A stretch of 12,964 nucleotides of DNA. Origin: an archaeon. GTDB taxonomy: Archaea; Thermoproteota; Nitrososphaeria; Nitrososphaerales; CADDZS01. The notes beneath the pieces were generated by a model. It was not told where the DNA came from, ran no database searches, and worked only from the letters and a program-made list of their open reading frames with translations. Every line of letters begins with the position of its first letter. Positions within the stretch are counted from its first letter, which is position 1. Below, one piece after another: positions 1 through 6,921 of the stretch. The position numbers were made by a program, and so were the translations under genes. The DNA is taken from NCBI GenBank assembly GCA_021806865.1, contig JAKAPU010000063.1, positions 1-12,964 on the forward strand, in the 5' to 3' direction.

Positions 1-110
1 ATCTCATACATATCTCAATGGGATTATAGCTGTGTCATTACAGGAACCGTTTGAACCGAGATCGGAAGCTGGATTCCTTAGAAACAGTGTGCCGGAAAAA
101 AGCGGGCTAC

Positions 111-132
111 AAAGCTATGAACGAGCTTTTTT
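111..132 (+). terminator. Possible hairpin plus T-run terminator
   Basis: A 6-bp inverted repeat (AAAGCT at 111-116, AGCTTT at 124-129) with a 7-nt loop runs into six T residues (127-132). It could end a plus-strand transcript that enters from left of the window. The stem is short, and no gene end is visible at the left edge, so this is a weak call. Confidence 0.25.
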
Positions 133-157
133 GCCATTTGAAGACAAGCAATTTGCT

Positions 158-178
158 CCGAAAAAAAGCGAAAAGAGG
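158..178 (-). terminator. T-run terminator after the coiled-coil gene
   Basis: Read on the minus strand, the stop codon of the coiled-coil gene at 186 is followed within about 10 nt by a TTTT run (174-171) and then a run of seven T (167-161). Archaeal RNA polymerase commonly stops at such T tracts without needing a hairpin. A second minus-strand T-run lies at about 95-100. Confidence 0.45.
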
Positions 179-185
179 TCGCGGG

Positions 186-1076
186 CTAGGTTTCACCGGC
201 ATTTTCGACCAGATTAATCGAGGATATGATACCAGAGAGCTCTTGCGTGACCTGCACTCTCTTCTCTGAGAGCTGGGTCCTTTGGAGCTTCTTTGCCTCA
301 ATTTCCCCTAGCTCCGATCTCAATTCCTCGATTTTCGCTCTTGTCTCAGCCAGCTTGCCAGATTCGCGAAACGAGGCTGAAGCATCAATTTCGTCTTGGA
401 ACTTTCGGATCTCTGTTTCCAGTTCTTCCTTTCTCGACTGAAGAGCACTCACATTCTTCTGAAGTGAATCGACCGTTGGCTCTGAGCGCTTGAACAGTCT
501 GCTCAGAGCGGATTGCTTTTCTCCCTTCTTTTGCTCTAACTCGGTCTTGGCTTGATCTAGCTCCAATGCGACTCTTGATTGTTCCTCTTTCATCTCACCG
601 AGCTTGGAGAGAGCCCTTTCGTGTGCCTTGGTGCGTTCGGTGGTGGACTCCTCAATAATTTTTGAGAGACTAGCTTCTAGCTCCGACATCTGTTTGCTTA
701 TCTCGTCGGTCTCCTTGTCCAGGTCGGCGGTATCAACGGGCTCCAAAAGCGATGAGGTGAGGCGCTGCCTGTTTTCTACGTAGCTCTTTGGAAGATTTTC
801 AGATCCTATGCGTTGTTCAAAATCGTCAAGAAGCGTATTGAAGCTTGTCATCCAGTTTTCAAAGGTGTACCCGCCGGGTTCGAGTGAGAATACCTGGCTC
901 CCAAGCTTTCCCAGCGCCACAACTGTCCTTTCCCTGAGGCGTTGGAAATCGACGTGTTCTTCTTCGGAATACTTTACCTTGTGCCTGTGAAACTCTTGCT
1001 TCTTTCTTTTTTCCTTCTTACCGCCCGAGAATCCCTTGTTCCCGAAGGAAGATCTTCCAGAACCACCGAAACTCAA
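186..1076 (-). CDS. Coiled-coil protein with basic glycine-rich N terminus, function unknown
   Basis: I do not recognise this 296-residue protein. The start is TTG at 1076; an in-frame TGA lies four codons upstream, so the gene cannot begin earlier. Residues 1-20 are rich in Gly and Ser, 20-33 are strongly basic (KKEKRKK), and about 35-110 look like a compact helical domain (GGYTFENW near 68-75). From about 120 to 285 the protein is almost entirely charged heptad-like helix with Glu, Lys, Leu and Gln, broken near 196-205 (RSEPTVD), as expected for two long coiled-coil arms. There is no signal peptide, membrane segment or Walker motif, so it is not a complete SMC or Rad50. A structural or nucleic-acid-associated role is possible because of the basic head, but that is inference. 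It is divergent from the amidohydrolase with only 39 bp between the outermost starts. Confidence 0.85.
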   Translation of the reverse strand: MSFGGSGRSSFGNKGFSGGKKEKRKKQEFHRHKVKYSEEEHVDFQRLRERTVVALGKLGSQVFSLEPGGYTFENWMTSFNTLLDDFEQRIGSENLPKSYVENRQRLTSSLLEPVDTADLDKETDEISKQMSELEASLSKIIEESTTERTKAHERALSKLGEMKEEQSRVALELDQAKTELEQKKGEKQSALSRLFKRSEPTVDSLQKNVSALQSRKEELETEIRKFQDEIDASASFRESGKLAETRAKIEELRSELGEIEAKKLQRTQLSEKRVQVTQELSGIISSINLVENAGET

Positions 1077-1103
1077 GATACGGGATCAAACGCGATCAGA
1101 CAA

Positions 1104-1113
1104 TTGATTTAAG
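1104..1113 (+). promoter_or_regulatory. Possible TATA element for the amidohydrolase
   Basis: An AT-rich element (TTGATTTAAG) lies in the short divergent region. It is about 26 nt upstream of the in-frame TTG at 1134 and about 40 nt upstream of the TTG at 1149. That spacing fits an archaeal TATA box feeding a leaderless or short-leader transcript, and argues against the most distal TTG at 1116. No biochemical support; inferred from spacing only. Confidence 0.25.
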
Positions 1114-1115
1114 CA

Positions 1116-2471
1116 TTGCAACCTCGCTGCAAATTGCGTTGCTTCGATTTGGCTGACCTCATCATACGCGATGCGAGAGTAATTACTGGCGGCGTGCATG
1201 GTAAGATTCTCGAAAGGGCCACAATCGTGGTTGAGGATGGAAAGATAGTCGAGGTTTCCGAAAGGCCTTCTGGTGGATACAAAGCAGATCGAGTTATAGA
1301 CGGCAGAGGAAAGCTTGCAATTCCTGGCCTGGTCAATGTGCACGTGCACACAGATGAGACTCTTGGAATGAACACCGTTCCAGACACCATCTCTCACATA
1401 CCATGGTTTGAGCGCTGGATACTCCCGTACTACGAGTCGCAGACGAGCGATGACAGGTACTGGAGCGCTGTTCTTTCGCACATGCTCATGCTCAAATCGG
1501 GCACGACCTGCTACGCGGACTCTGCGAATAGAAACCCAGAGCTTGCGGCTAAAGCAGCAAGCGAAACAGGGATCAGGGCGTTTGTAGCGCACTGGGTCAG
1601 CGATATCGGCTCGTACCTACCATCTTCAATAGATGAGTGCGTTAGGAAGACAAAGAACCTTCTAAAGGGATACTCTGATCGGAGGTCAAAAGTGAGGGCG
1701 ATAGCATCAGTCATAGGACTGAACCAGTGCTCTAACGAGTTGTATCTTGAGATCAAGAAGCTAGCTGATGAATACAGTGTGTCGATAACTTCGCATGAAT
1801 CATCGGGCCATGAGGATGTATTGAGGTCGATCAAGCGGATCGGGTTAAGGCCGGTCGAAAACCTGGAGAAGATAGGATTTCTATCTGGCCGCACGCTCCT
1901 CTCACACCTGACCGATGTAAGCAAGAGGGAGGTGGATCTCGTTAGAAAGAGTGGGGCAAGCGTAGTGTTGTCCCCGGCAGCAGAGATGAAAAAAGGCAAG
2001 GGCCTTTGGAAGTATGGCAAGCTGTCAAAAATGATGGAGTCTGACATCAATATCTGTCTGGGCACGGATACTGCAAATTCGTCAAATCATCTAGATGTAC
2101 TTAGGGCAGCAACTCTACTTTTGTTTGCGGCAAAAGACATAGCGAAGGATCCGGCAGTACTGAAGGCGGAGCAAGCGCTTGACATGGTCACTGCGAATGC
2201 AGGAAAAGCACTAGGGCTGGAGAATTATGGCTCCATTGCCAACGAAAACGTGGCAGACATTGCATTGTTTGATCTCGACGCAGTTGAGTGGTTCTCGAAT
2301 TTTGATCCTCTGCAGGGCTTGCTCTACGGTAGTACTCAGAAAACGTACGCCACAATAGTCGGGGGCGAGGTAGTGTACGAAGACGGGAGGTTTATGAAAA
2401 TAGATCAGAGTATGGCTATACGAAAGATCAAAAAACACTCGGAGCATCTCACAGAGCGAATGCAGAAGTGA
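1116..2471 (+). CDS. Metal-dependent amidohydrolase (cytosine/adenosine deaminase-like, TrzA/AtzB/SsnA group)
   Basis: Predicted cytoplasmic hydrolase or deaminase that removes amino or similar groups from a purine-, pyrimidine- or triazine-like ring. The 451-residue open frame has the layout of the family: an N-terminal beta segment (DLIIRDARVITGG, 12-25), metal ligands HVH at 76-78, a third His in SHESS (H227), a fourth in LLSHLTD (H264), the catalytic and metal Asp in GTDTA (D318), and a C-terminal return to the beta sandwich (VADIALFDLD, 379-388). The length is normal for the family. The outermost start is TTG 1116. In-frame TTG codons at 1134 and 1149 are alternatives, and 1149 puts the start right at the conserved ADLIIRDARV opening, so the true protein may be 440 residues. 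A motif scan cannot fix the substrate. The downstream T-rich tract suggests a single-gene transcript. Confidence 0.9.
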   Translation: MQPRCKLRCFDLADLIIRDARVITGGVHGKILERATIVVEDGKIVEVSERPSGGYKADRVIDGRGKLAIPGLVNVHVHTDETLGMNTVPDTISHIPWFERWILPYYESQTSDDRYWSAVLSHMLMLKSGTTCYADSANRNPELAAKAASETGIRAFVAHWVSDIGSYLPSSIDECVRKTKNLLKGYSDRRSKVRAIASVIGLNQCSNELYLEIKKLADEYSVSITSHESSGHEDVLRSIKRIGLRPVENLEKIGFLSGRTLLSHLTDVSKREVDLVRKSGASVVLSPAAEMKKGKGLWKYGKLSKMMESDINICLGTDTANSSNHLDVLRAATLLLFAAKDIAKDPAVLKAEQALDMVTANAGKALGLENYGSIANENVADIALFDLDAVEWFSNFDPLQGLLYGSTQKTYATIVGGEVVYEDGRFMKIDQSMAIRKIKKHSEHLTERMQK

Positions 2472-2528
2472 GTTGATTTAACAGTGTTCTGATCGTATTC
2501 ATGAAGGTATTTGTTTGTGCTGGTTCAG

Positions 2529-2543
2529 TTTTTGTTCTTTCCC
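2529..2543 (+). terminator. T-rich terminator after the amidohydrolase
   Basis: A pyrimidine-rich, T-dominated stretch (TTTTTGTTCTTTCCC) begins about 57 nt after the amidohydrolase stop codon, as expected for archaeal T-tract termination. The rest of the 208-nt gap to vapC shows no gene. Confidence 0.4.
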
Positions 2544-2657
2544 TCTGTGTCTGCTCTATCGAACAGATCGAAATGAAACCATCCAATTGATTTTCCAAGG
2601 TTTTGTAATCTCATCAACGTGGTTGTTAGACTGAATCCTGTCTCATCGCATCGATAT

Positions 2658-2675
2658 TCCTAGCTTTTGCTAGGA
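2658..2675. other. Perfect hairpin just after vapC
   Basis: TCCTAGC (2658-2664) and GCTAGGA (2669-2675) form a 7-bp perfect inverted repeat around TTTT, 4 nt beyond the vapC stop. No T-run follows on the minus strand, so this is not a standard terminator. It could stabilise the 3' end of the toxin mRNA or be a protein site. Confidence 0.45.
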
Positions 2676-2679
2676 GCAT

Positions 2680-3090
2680 TCACAGAACTGATGCTGAAGG
2701 AAGAATCTTCAGTTTCTCATGACGCGAAGCTTTGGCGAGGCGCTCATCATCTGTGACGAGAGTGAGCCTATTCTTCTTCGCAGCATACAAATAAGATGAA
2801 TCGTAGAAAGTTACTCTGTGCGCGTTAGCCAATTCTGCAATTTCTATTGCATCATTTTCAGTAAGGTCCAATATTTCTAGCCTATTGAAAAGCTTCAGTG
2901 AGACACCTAGCAACGACTTGGCCTCATCGTCGGTCAGCTTCTTCAGCAAGTGACGCAGTTTCCAAATCGAGTTACCTATCTCAAAATAAGTCAGGATTAT
3001 TCCAGATCCTTCAGCGATAACATCCGTGGCCCTAGAACCTTTGTTGATTGCTAGGTTCACAAGCGCACTTGAATCATATAATCCCTTCAA
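2680..3090 (-). CDS. vapC: VapC-type PIN-domain ribonuclease toxin
   Basis: Toxin of a type II toxin-antitoxin pair; proteins of this family are Mg-dependent RNases that cut tRNA, rRNA or mRNA. The 136-residue length is typical. The acidic PIN residues are all present: D6 in LYDSSAL, E37 in TYFEIGN, D97 in TFYDSSYL and D114/D115 in LVTDDERL, so the enzyme looks active. The start is TTG at 3090: the frame runs back to the in-frame vapB stop without any ATG, and a GAGGA box lies about 13 nt before it. It follows vapB by 27 nt and is surely co-transcribed and translated with it. The exact RNA target cannot be read from the sequence. Confidence 0.9.
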   Translation of the reverse strand: MKGLYDSSALVNLAINKGSRATDVIAEGSGIILTYFEIGNSIWKLRHLLKKLTDDEAKSLLGVSLKLFNRLEILDLTENDAIEIAELANAHRVTFYDSSYLYAAKKNRLTLVTDDERLAKASRHEKLKILPSASVL

Positions 3091-3117
3091 TTTACCACAT
3101 TCGTCCTCTGTAGGGAA

Positions 3118-3378
3118 TTATCTTTCGTCTCGGGAAGTTCTGACGGCTCTCGCAACATCTTTTGGTGTTATCTTGCCTGAAAGTGATCGACTTATAGCGT
3201 CAAGCCTAATTTTCAACTCTTCTTCTTCGCGCCTATCGAGTTCCTTTTCTAATGCGCTTCGAATAACACTGCTTACGTCTACATGTTTCTCCCGCAGTTT
3301 CTCCCGAAGGCGTTTGGGGATCTTTGCAGAGACAGTCACGGACAAATCTTTTTCACCTGCAAGAATTCTGAATACCAC
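3118..3378 (-). CDS. vapB: VapB-type ribbon-helix-helix antitoxin
   Basis: Antitoxin partner of the VapC toxin just downstream. The N-terminal part (about 12-48, with SVTVSAKIPKRLREKL and then SSVIRSALEKEL) is the strand-helix-helix of a MetJ/Arc-type dimeric DNA-binding domain. The charged tail (50-86, rich in Glu, Arg and Lys) is the usual toxin-wrapping region. The longest frame starts at GTG 3378 (86 residues), four codons after an in-frame TAA. A TTG at 3345 is an attractive alternative: it has GGTGA seven nt upstream and puts the start right at the DNA-binding strand, giving 75 residues. Such antitoxins normally repress their own promoter, and a palindrome lies directly in front (3385-3404). 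Confidence 0.85.
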   Translation of the reverse strand: MVFRILAGEKDLSVTVSAKIPKRLREKLREKHVDVSSVIRSALEKELDRREEEELKIRLDAISRSLSGKITPKDVARAVRTSRDER

Positions 3379-3384
3379 CTTTAA

Positions 3385-3404
3385 GTATTACCAATTAGTA
3401 ATAC
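3385..3404. promoter_or_regulatory. Palindromic operator candidate in front of vapB
   Basis: GTATTAC (3385-3391) and GTAATAC (3398-3404) form a perfect 7-bp inverted repeat with a 6-bp spacer, centred about 16 nt before the GTG start of vapB. Ribbon-helix-helix antitoxins bind such inverted repeats as dimers of dimers. Position and symmetry fit autorepression of vapBC; binding itself is inferred. Confidence 0.55.
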
Positions 3405-3515
3405 CAGGTCGTGCCACAGGAAATTAGTCGATTGTCACTCACACACTTGGTATTGCTCCTGATCGCTGCTGAGTATTTGAGAGAGAGCGATATTCATTCC
3501 TCGACTAGGTAATGT

Positions 3516-3770
3516 CTACTGTGCAGGCATTTCCTTGTACTGTCTTCGTAACTCTCCTGTCGGATGGTACCAGATCAACCACATTGCCCCTATCAACAGA
3601 CTCATGATAGCTAGCGAGACTATCGTCACGATTATGTTTTGAAACAGGTCAAACGCCTTCGACCAGTACAGCGCGTACACAAGTATGAATACAAGCCAAC
3701 CAATCACGGCGAATATCGAGGCGATAACGGGCCCCATCGGACCCTCATATTTCTGACCAGTGCTTGTCAC
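3516..3770 (-). CDS. Small two-helix membrane protein
   Basis: An 84-residue protein with two hydrophobic helices, at about 13-36 (MGPVIASIFAVIGWLVFILV and on) and 44-67, joined by a short loop with aromatic residues (YALYWSKAFDLF). The tail is polar and basic (GELRRQYKEMPAQ). No catalytic motif is visible and I do not recognise a family. The GTG start at 3770 is well supported: GGAGGTGA lies six nt upstream, one of the best ribosome binding sites in the window. The gene starts 19 nt after the stop of the flavodoxin gene and is surely in its operon, so a membrane anchor or electron-transfer partner role is possible, but this is only context. Confidence 0.8.
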   Translation of the reverse strand: MTSTGQKYEGPMGPVIASIFAVIGWLVFILVYALYWSKAFDLFQNIIVTIVSLAIMSLLIGAMWLIWYHPTGELRRQYKEMPAQ

Positions 3771-3784
3771 TTGTTCTCACCTCC
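3771..3784 (-). promoter_or_regulatory. Strong ribosome binding site of the small membrane protein
   Basis: Minus-strand GGAGGTGA followed by GAACAA and the GTG start at 3770. It sits between the flavodoxin stop and the start of the membrane protein gene, fixes this non-ATG start, and shows that internal operon genes here use Shine-Dalgarno signals. Confidence 0.6.
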
Positions 3785-3789
3785 AAAGG

Positions 3790-4575
3790 TTATACGGTGA
3801 TCACTTTACCTCTGGCTGCAAATGCGGTTGCAACCTGCCTTCCGATCTGCTCAAACTTCTTCTCCTCACCCTCTTTGAGCTTCACCCCGCTTTGCGCCTC
3901 CTTGGCGCTTTCGACTATGGCTGATGTGCGCGGAACCAGAATCTCCAGCCCAGAGCGCTTCAACTCCTTCTCGATGTATCTTGCTGCGCTACCGGAAAGT
4001 GGGAAGGAAAATCTTGTATCGAACGCAAAGCCACACTTGTTTCTCAAATCTACGTTCTTCAGCTTTTCAAGGAATTCCTTGATTGATTGTGAAGCAGTGA
4101 TTCTCTCGGTTGGTGCGCCCACCGCAATCAAGTCGTAATCTTTGAGAGATTCTGGATTCACCTCCTTTTGGTTGGTGCAGACTGTCTGAAGGCCTGCCTG
4201 CTTCAATCCCGCTTCGAGAGCTCTTGCTATTTTTTCGGTGTTACCATATCTTGTATCGAAGATTACTATTCCTCGTTTTGCGCCCGACTTTGGTGCAGCC
4301 TGCTCAGACAAAATCTCCTCAACTCGAGATATGTTGTGCGGGACAGTGCCTTTTGAAGTCCGAACACGATTATCAATGCTGATGATCTGATTTGGTGAAA
4401 GCTTGCCCAAAGGCGCCTTGGGACATGTGTGATTCGCGATTGATTTTGAGAGATTCGGGAGTGCCCTGCTTCCCACGATGTGGGGCTGCAGGAGTGAGGC
4501 GAGCTCTTCAAAAGCACCGCATTGATTATCGATCAACAATATTATGAAAGTCTCATTAAGGACGATTAGCTGCAA
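3790..4575 (-). CDS. Flavodoxin-family FMN protein (N-terminal boundary uncertain)
   Basis: Electron-carrier or NADPH/FMN-dependent oxidoreductase domain in the cytoplasm. Clear flavodoxin features begin at about residue 102: a beta strand and FMN-phosphate loop (IVIFDTRYGNTEKIA, 103-117), YDLIAVGAPTE (147-157), and a Phe/Asp-rich strand with FDTRFSFPLSGSAARYIEKE (185-204), which resembles archaeal standalone flavodoxins of about 160-175 residues. The open frame extends some 100 codons further to TTG 4575, only 17 nt from the divergent creatininase start. This extension has no Met and no domain I can name; its start (FIILLIDNQCGAFEEL) faintly recalls class I glutamine amidotransferases. A TTG at 4311 would give a normal 173-residue flavodoxin, but its GAGGAG box is only 3 nt away. 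I am sure of the domain and stop, not of the start. It is co-transcribed with the small membrane protein. Confidence 0.8.
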   Translation of the reverse strand: MQLIVLNETFIILLIDNQCGAFEELASLLQPHIVGSRALPNLSKSIANHTCPKAPLGKLSPNQIISIDNRVRTSKGTVPHNISRVEEILSEQAAPKSGAKRGIVIFDTRYGNTEKIARALEAGLKQAGLQTVCTNQKEVNPESLKDYDLIAVGAPTERITASQSIKEFLEKLKNVDLRNKCGFAFDTRFSFPLSGSAARYIEKELKRSGLEILVPRTSAIVESAKEAQSGVKLKEGEEKKFEQIGRQVATAFAARGKVITV

Positions 4576-4592
4576 CCGATCGAGTATTCGAC

Positions 4593-5687
4593 ATGGGTAT
4601 GTGGATCACCACAGACAACCCTGGAATCGTGTTTGAAGACACAACCGTCGGAAGGCTGAAGAAGGAAATCTGGGATGCGTCTGAAGATAGAATTGACAGC
4701 ATTCTCGCGGATTATGGCATTCCGTCCCCCTCTGAACTTGGCAAGCCCGGAACATACATCCAGAACACGATTAGGCAAAAGGTAGTTGAAAACAGGAGGA
4801 AGGACGACATCGTCTTCATACCAGTGGGATGCACTGAGAACCACGGCAGGCACACCATCTCGGGTTTTGACAGCTTTCTGGTTACGCAGATTTTGGAGGG
4901 AGTGCGCCGCTACACCGTAAAGCACGGCGTTCCTGCAAGTCTTGTTCACAACCCACTAAATTATGGCGCTCATCCCTATCATCACGTCGGTCTTCCTGGA
5001 ACGGTGATCGTGCCTGAGAGCACGGTCAGAGAGATGGTGATCGCTGTCATGTTGGGTCTCTGGAACGATGGGTTTCGAAAACAGATTATAATCAACAACC
5101 ACGGGCAGCTTTGGGTCATAGAATCCGCACTGCAAGAGTTCATGAAGAGGTACCAGCTCCCTGGGATATTCCAGGTGCTCGACTGGCACCGCGCGGTGAG
5201 AGAATTCTTCCTTCCAACGGGGAGACCAGATTCGGTAGAGACGCACTTTGTTCACGCCGACGAAGCAGAGACGTCCGCTGGGCTCCTCCTATTCCCCGAG
5301 ATGGTGGACATGAAGCTGGCGGAGCGCACGACGATGAAGAGCTTTCTACCGGAGATTCACTTTGACAAGTCGGTCGATGCTTTGAGGAGGCCGCACAGGT
5401 GGTCCGAGGGTGAGGGGCACTACCCAATAGAATTGCGCGAGACGCCTGAGGGCGTCGTAGGAGATGCTACGAAGGCTTCGGCAAGAAAAGGAAAGAGAGC
5501 AGTTGCTGCGATATTGAAGTACCTTACACTCGTTCACGACGAGGTCTTGGAGGCATTTCCTTCCGGAATTGTTCCTCCAGTTGAGAAAGTCACCCTGCGA
5601 TCCGAAAAGGAGATGGAGCCCTATCTACGCGAACCACTCAGCGAGGGTTGGAAGTCGGTCTATGGGATTACGCGAATAGGGCAATGA
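4593..5687 (+). CDS. Creatininase-family amidohydrolase (possibly IolN-like)
   Basis: Predicted binuclear metal hydrolase of the creatininase/FAPy-deformylase superfamily, which opens cyclic amides or related rings. Metal-site residues are all visible in the 364-residue product: E82 and H84 in GCTENHGRHT, D93 in SGFDSF, H170 in INNHGQ, and H221, E224 and E226 in HADEAETS. About 70 residues precede the core and a long C-terminal tail follows it, making it longer than creatininase itself (about 250-260). This build resembles the 3-dehydro-scyllo-inosose hydrolase (IolN) branch, but that assignment is from memory and uncertain. The start is ATG 4593; ATG 4599 is an alternative. GC content is visibly higher than in the genes to its right. 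It is divergent from the flavodoxin gene. With the amidohydrolase at 1116 it suggests scavenging of small ring compounds. Confidence 0.88.
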   Translation: MGMWITTDNPGIVFEDTTVGRLKKEIWDASEDRIDSILADYGIPSPSELGKPGTYIQNTIRQKVVENRRKDDIVFIPVGCTENHGRHTISGFDSFLVTQILEGVRRYTVKHGVPASLVHNPLNYGAHPYHHVGLPGTVIVPESTVREMVIAVMLGLWNDGFRKQIIINNHGQLWVIESALQEFMKRYQLPGIFQVLDWHRAVREFFLPTGRPDSVETHFVHADEAETSAGLLLFPEMVDMKLAERTTMKSFLPEIHFDKSVDALRRPHRWSEGEGHYPIELRETPEGVVGDATKASARKGKRAVAAILKYLTLVHDEVLEAFPSGIVPPVEKVTLRSEKEMEPYLREPLSEGWKSVYGITRIGQ

Positions 5688-5731
5688 GTGCATTCAGTTC
5701 GAATCGGACGTAACTTATCACGGTAGTAAGC

Positions 5732-6084
5732 TCACACCAGCGTAAAGTCTGTTACCTTCCAATCAATCGAGAAGCTGGAGTTAGGAACGAATGTAGAGTT
5801 TGATTGTGTCAAATACTGTTGGGAGTATTGGGTCAGGAGTGTAAACTCGCTATCTGGAACCTTAACGGCCTGCAATGTCCAATTAGAAATTGTCACGGTA
5901 CTGATGGTAGAAGGGAGTCCCAGGATTCATGGTAATATCACGCGTCTTGCTTGTTGTCGTGTGAATCAGGCCTCTTTATGGCCACCCAGAACAACCAGAT
6001 GAACACCTTTTCATAGACCACGAGAAGAATGACGAAGTATGCTTCCCACGATGACCAAACGTCGATTCTACCTATGACAGGCAC
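5732..6084 (-). pseudogene. Frameshifted remnant of a membrane-anchored or secreted beta-rich protein
   Basis: No intact gene fits here, but three minus-strand frames carry protein-like pieces in sequence. First, a GTG-started 48-codon frame (6084-5938) encodes a Trp-rich hydrophobic helix (EAYFVILLVVYEKVFIWLFW). Second, another frame from about 5974 reads GLIHTTTSKTRDITMNPGTP. Third, from about 5908 to the stop at 5732 it continues as TISTVTISNWTLQAVKVP, then EFTLLTQYSQQYLTQ, and ends NSSFSIDWKVTDFTLV. Pieces two and three join smoothly if one extra base near 5909 is removed, so the original was probably a single protein with a membrane helix and a Thr/Ser/Asn-rich outside beta domain. The repeated NxS/T sequons (NWT, NST, NSS) suit an extracellular archaeal protein. 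The 48-codon frame could alternatively be a real small membrane protein. The rest of the gap from 5688 to 6177 shows nothing else. Confidence 0.5.
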
Positions 6085-6177
6085 CTAGTAGTAAGTTTTG
6101 TTCAGATCCAAGAATCAAGCCTCGTCGGTTATGCTTGCAATTCTGCCTCAGTAATTTCGCTACAGGACTTGAATCGT

Positions 6178-6845
6178 CTATATCCTGTTCTTGATCTGTA
6201 GTTTCAGGTTCTTCAGATCGTTGTTATCGACCACAACATCCGCCAGATCCTTTGGTTTCACACTATCCGCATAGAGTTGATTGCCTTCCATGTAGCGACT
6301 ACAAATGCGCGTCAATACTTCTACCGGCTTTGCAACGAATTCAGGATCTCGTAGGCAAGAACGCTTAAAGGCGACGAAAAAGTCGATGTTCAGAAAGATA
6401 TCAAGATTCCAGAAAGGGTATAGTTCTGGGCGAAGAAGGAACGCGCCATCAAAGAGAAGTATTGCATCATTCCTTGCCTTCAAAACTCGTACATCAACAG
6501 TTTTGTCAGTTTGAAATCAAATATTGCAGTGCGGTACTCGAGGTTGCCTTCGGGCCCGAGCGGGTTGAGCAGTGAAAAGATCAGCATTTCATTGTTGAAT
6601 GAATCTAGATAGTAACCCTCGGCTTAATCTCTTCCGCGCTGGTATCTCTTGTCACGTGGATTGTGAAAACTGTCAATGGTCCAGAGTATAACCACTCTAC
6701 CTCTCTTTCTAATTGGTTCAGTTAATTCATCAGCTAGGGAAGTCTTGCCCGCGGTATCTATACTGTCGATTGCGACTCGAACTGGATGTGAAAGTTCAAT
6801 CGATGTGCAAAAATCAGCAAAATCCTCGACAATTTGGAATCGCAT
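6178..6845 (-). pseudogene. Broken uridine kinase-like P-loop kinase
   Basis: The minus strand encodes a whole uridine kinase-family protein interrupted twice. The ATG at 6845 begins 73 codons with a P-loop (IDSIDTAGKTSLADEL, 26-41; first Gly of the Walker A is Ser) and the family box TIDSFHNPR (57-65). It ends at a TAA (6626-6624) after RYQRGRD, where homologues read on through a Ser codon. The same frame continues with AEGYYLDSFNN and NPLGPEGNLEYRTAIFDFK. At the run of three A on the coding strand (6510-6512) one base seems lost; the next frame continues with TDKTVDVRVLKARNDAILLF, then DGAFLLRPELYPFWNLDIFL and a proper C terminus (DLADVVVDNNDLKNLK). Restoring one base and one codon gives a normal 222-residue enzyme. 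It is the last cistron after the M14 gene (76-nt gap). A sequencing error could explain the frameshift; two lesions make true decay more likely. Confidence 0.85.
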
Positions 6846-6921
6846 GCTATTGTCCCGTCGAGACTTCCGAAAGGGGCTTTACACTAAATGCTTTGGGAGT
6901 CTCAAAGACGTTCTGTATGTA

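Noticed and set aside
32..217. Open frame of about 60 codons on the plus strand at the left end
   Set aside because: The translation has no recognisable pattern, overlaps a second open frame, and runs over the T-run region behind the coiled-coil gene; most likely chance.
1086..1592. 168-codon minus-strand open frame opposite the amidohydrolase
   Set aside because: It is the mirror frame of a strongly conserved enzyme and its product looks random (Cys- and Arg-rich, no domains).
2501..2590. 29-codon ORF starting ATG with a hydrophobic, Cys-rich stretch after the amidohydrolase
   Set aside because: It overlaps the T-rich terminator tract, whose TTT codons create the hydrophobic look; no ribosome binding site.
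5140..5427. Ser/Pro/Ala-rich open frames on both strands within the creatininase gene
   Set aside because: These are out-of-frame readings of the GC-rich coding sequence of an enzyme with a full set of metal residues.
5697..5705. GTTCGAATC, like a tRNA T-loop
   Set aside because: The flanking bases do not form the T-stem and no acceptor stem or anticodon arm is found nearby.
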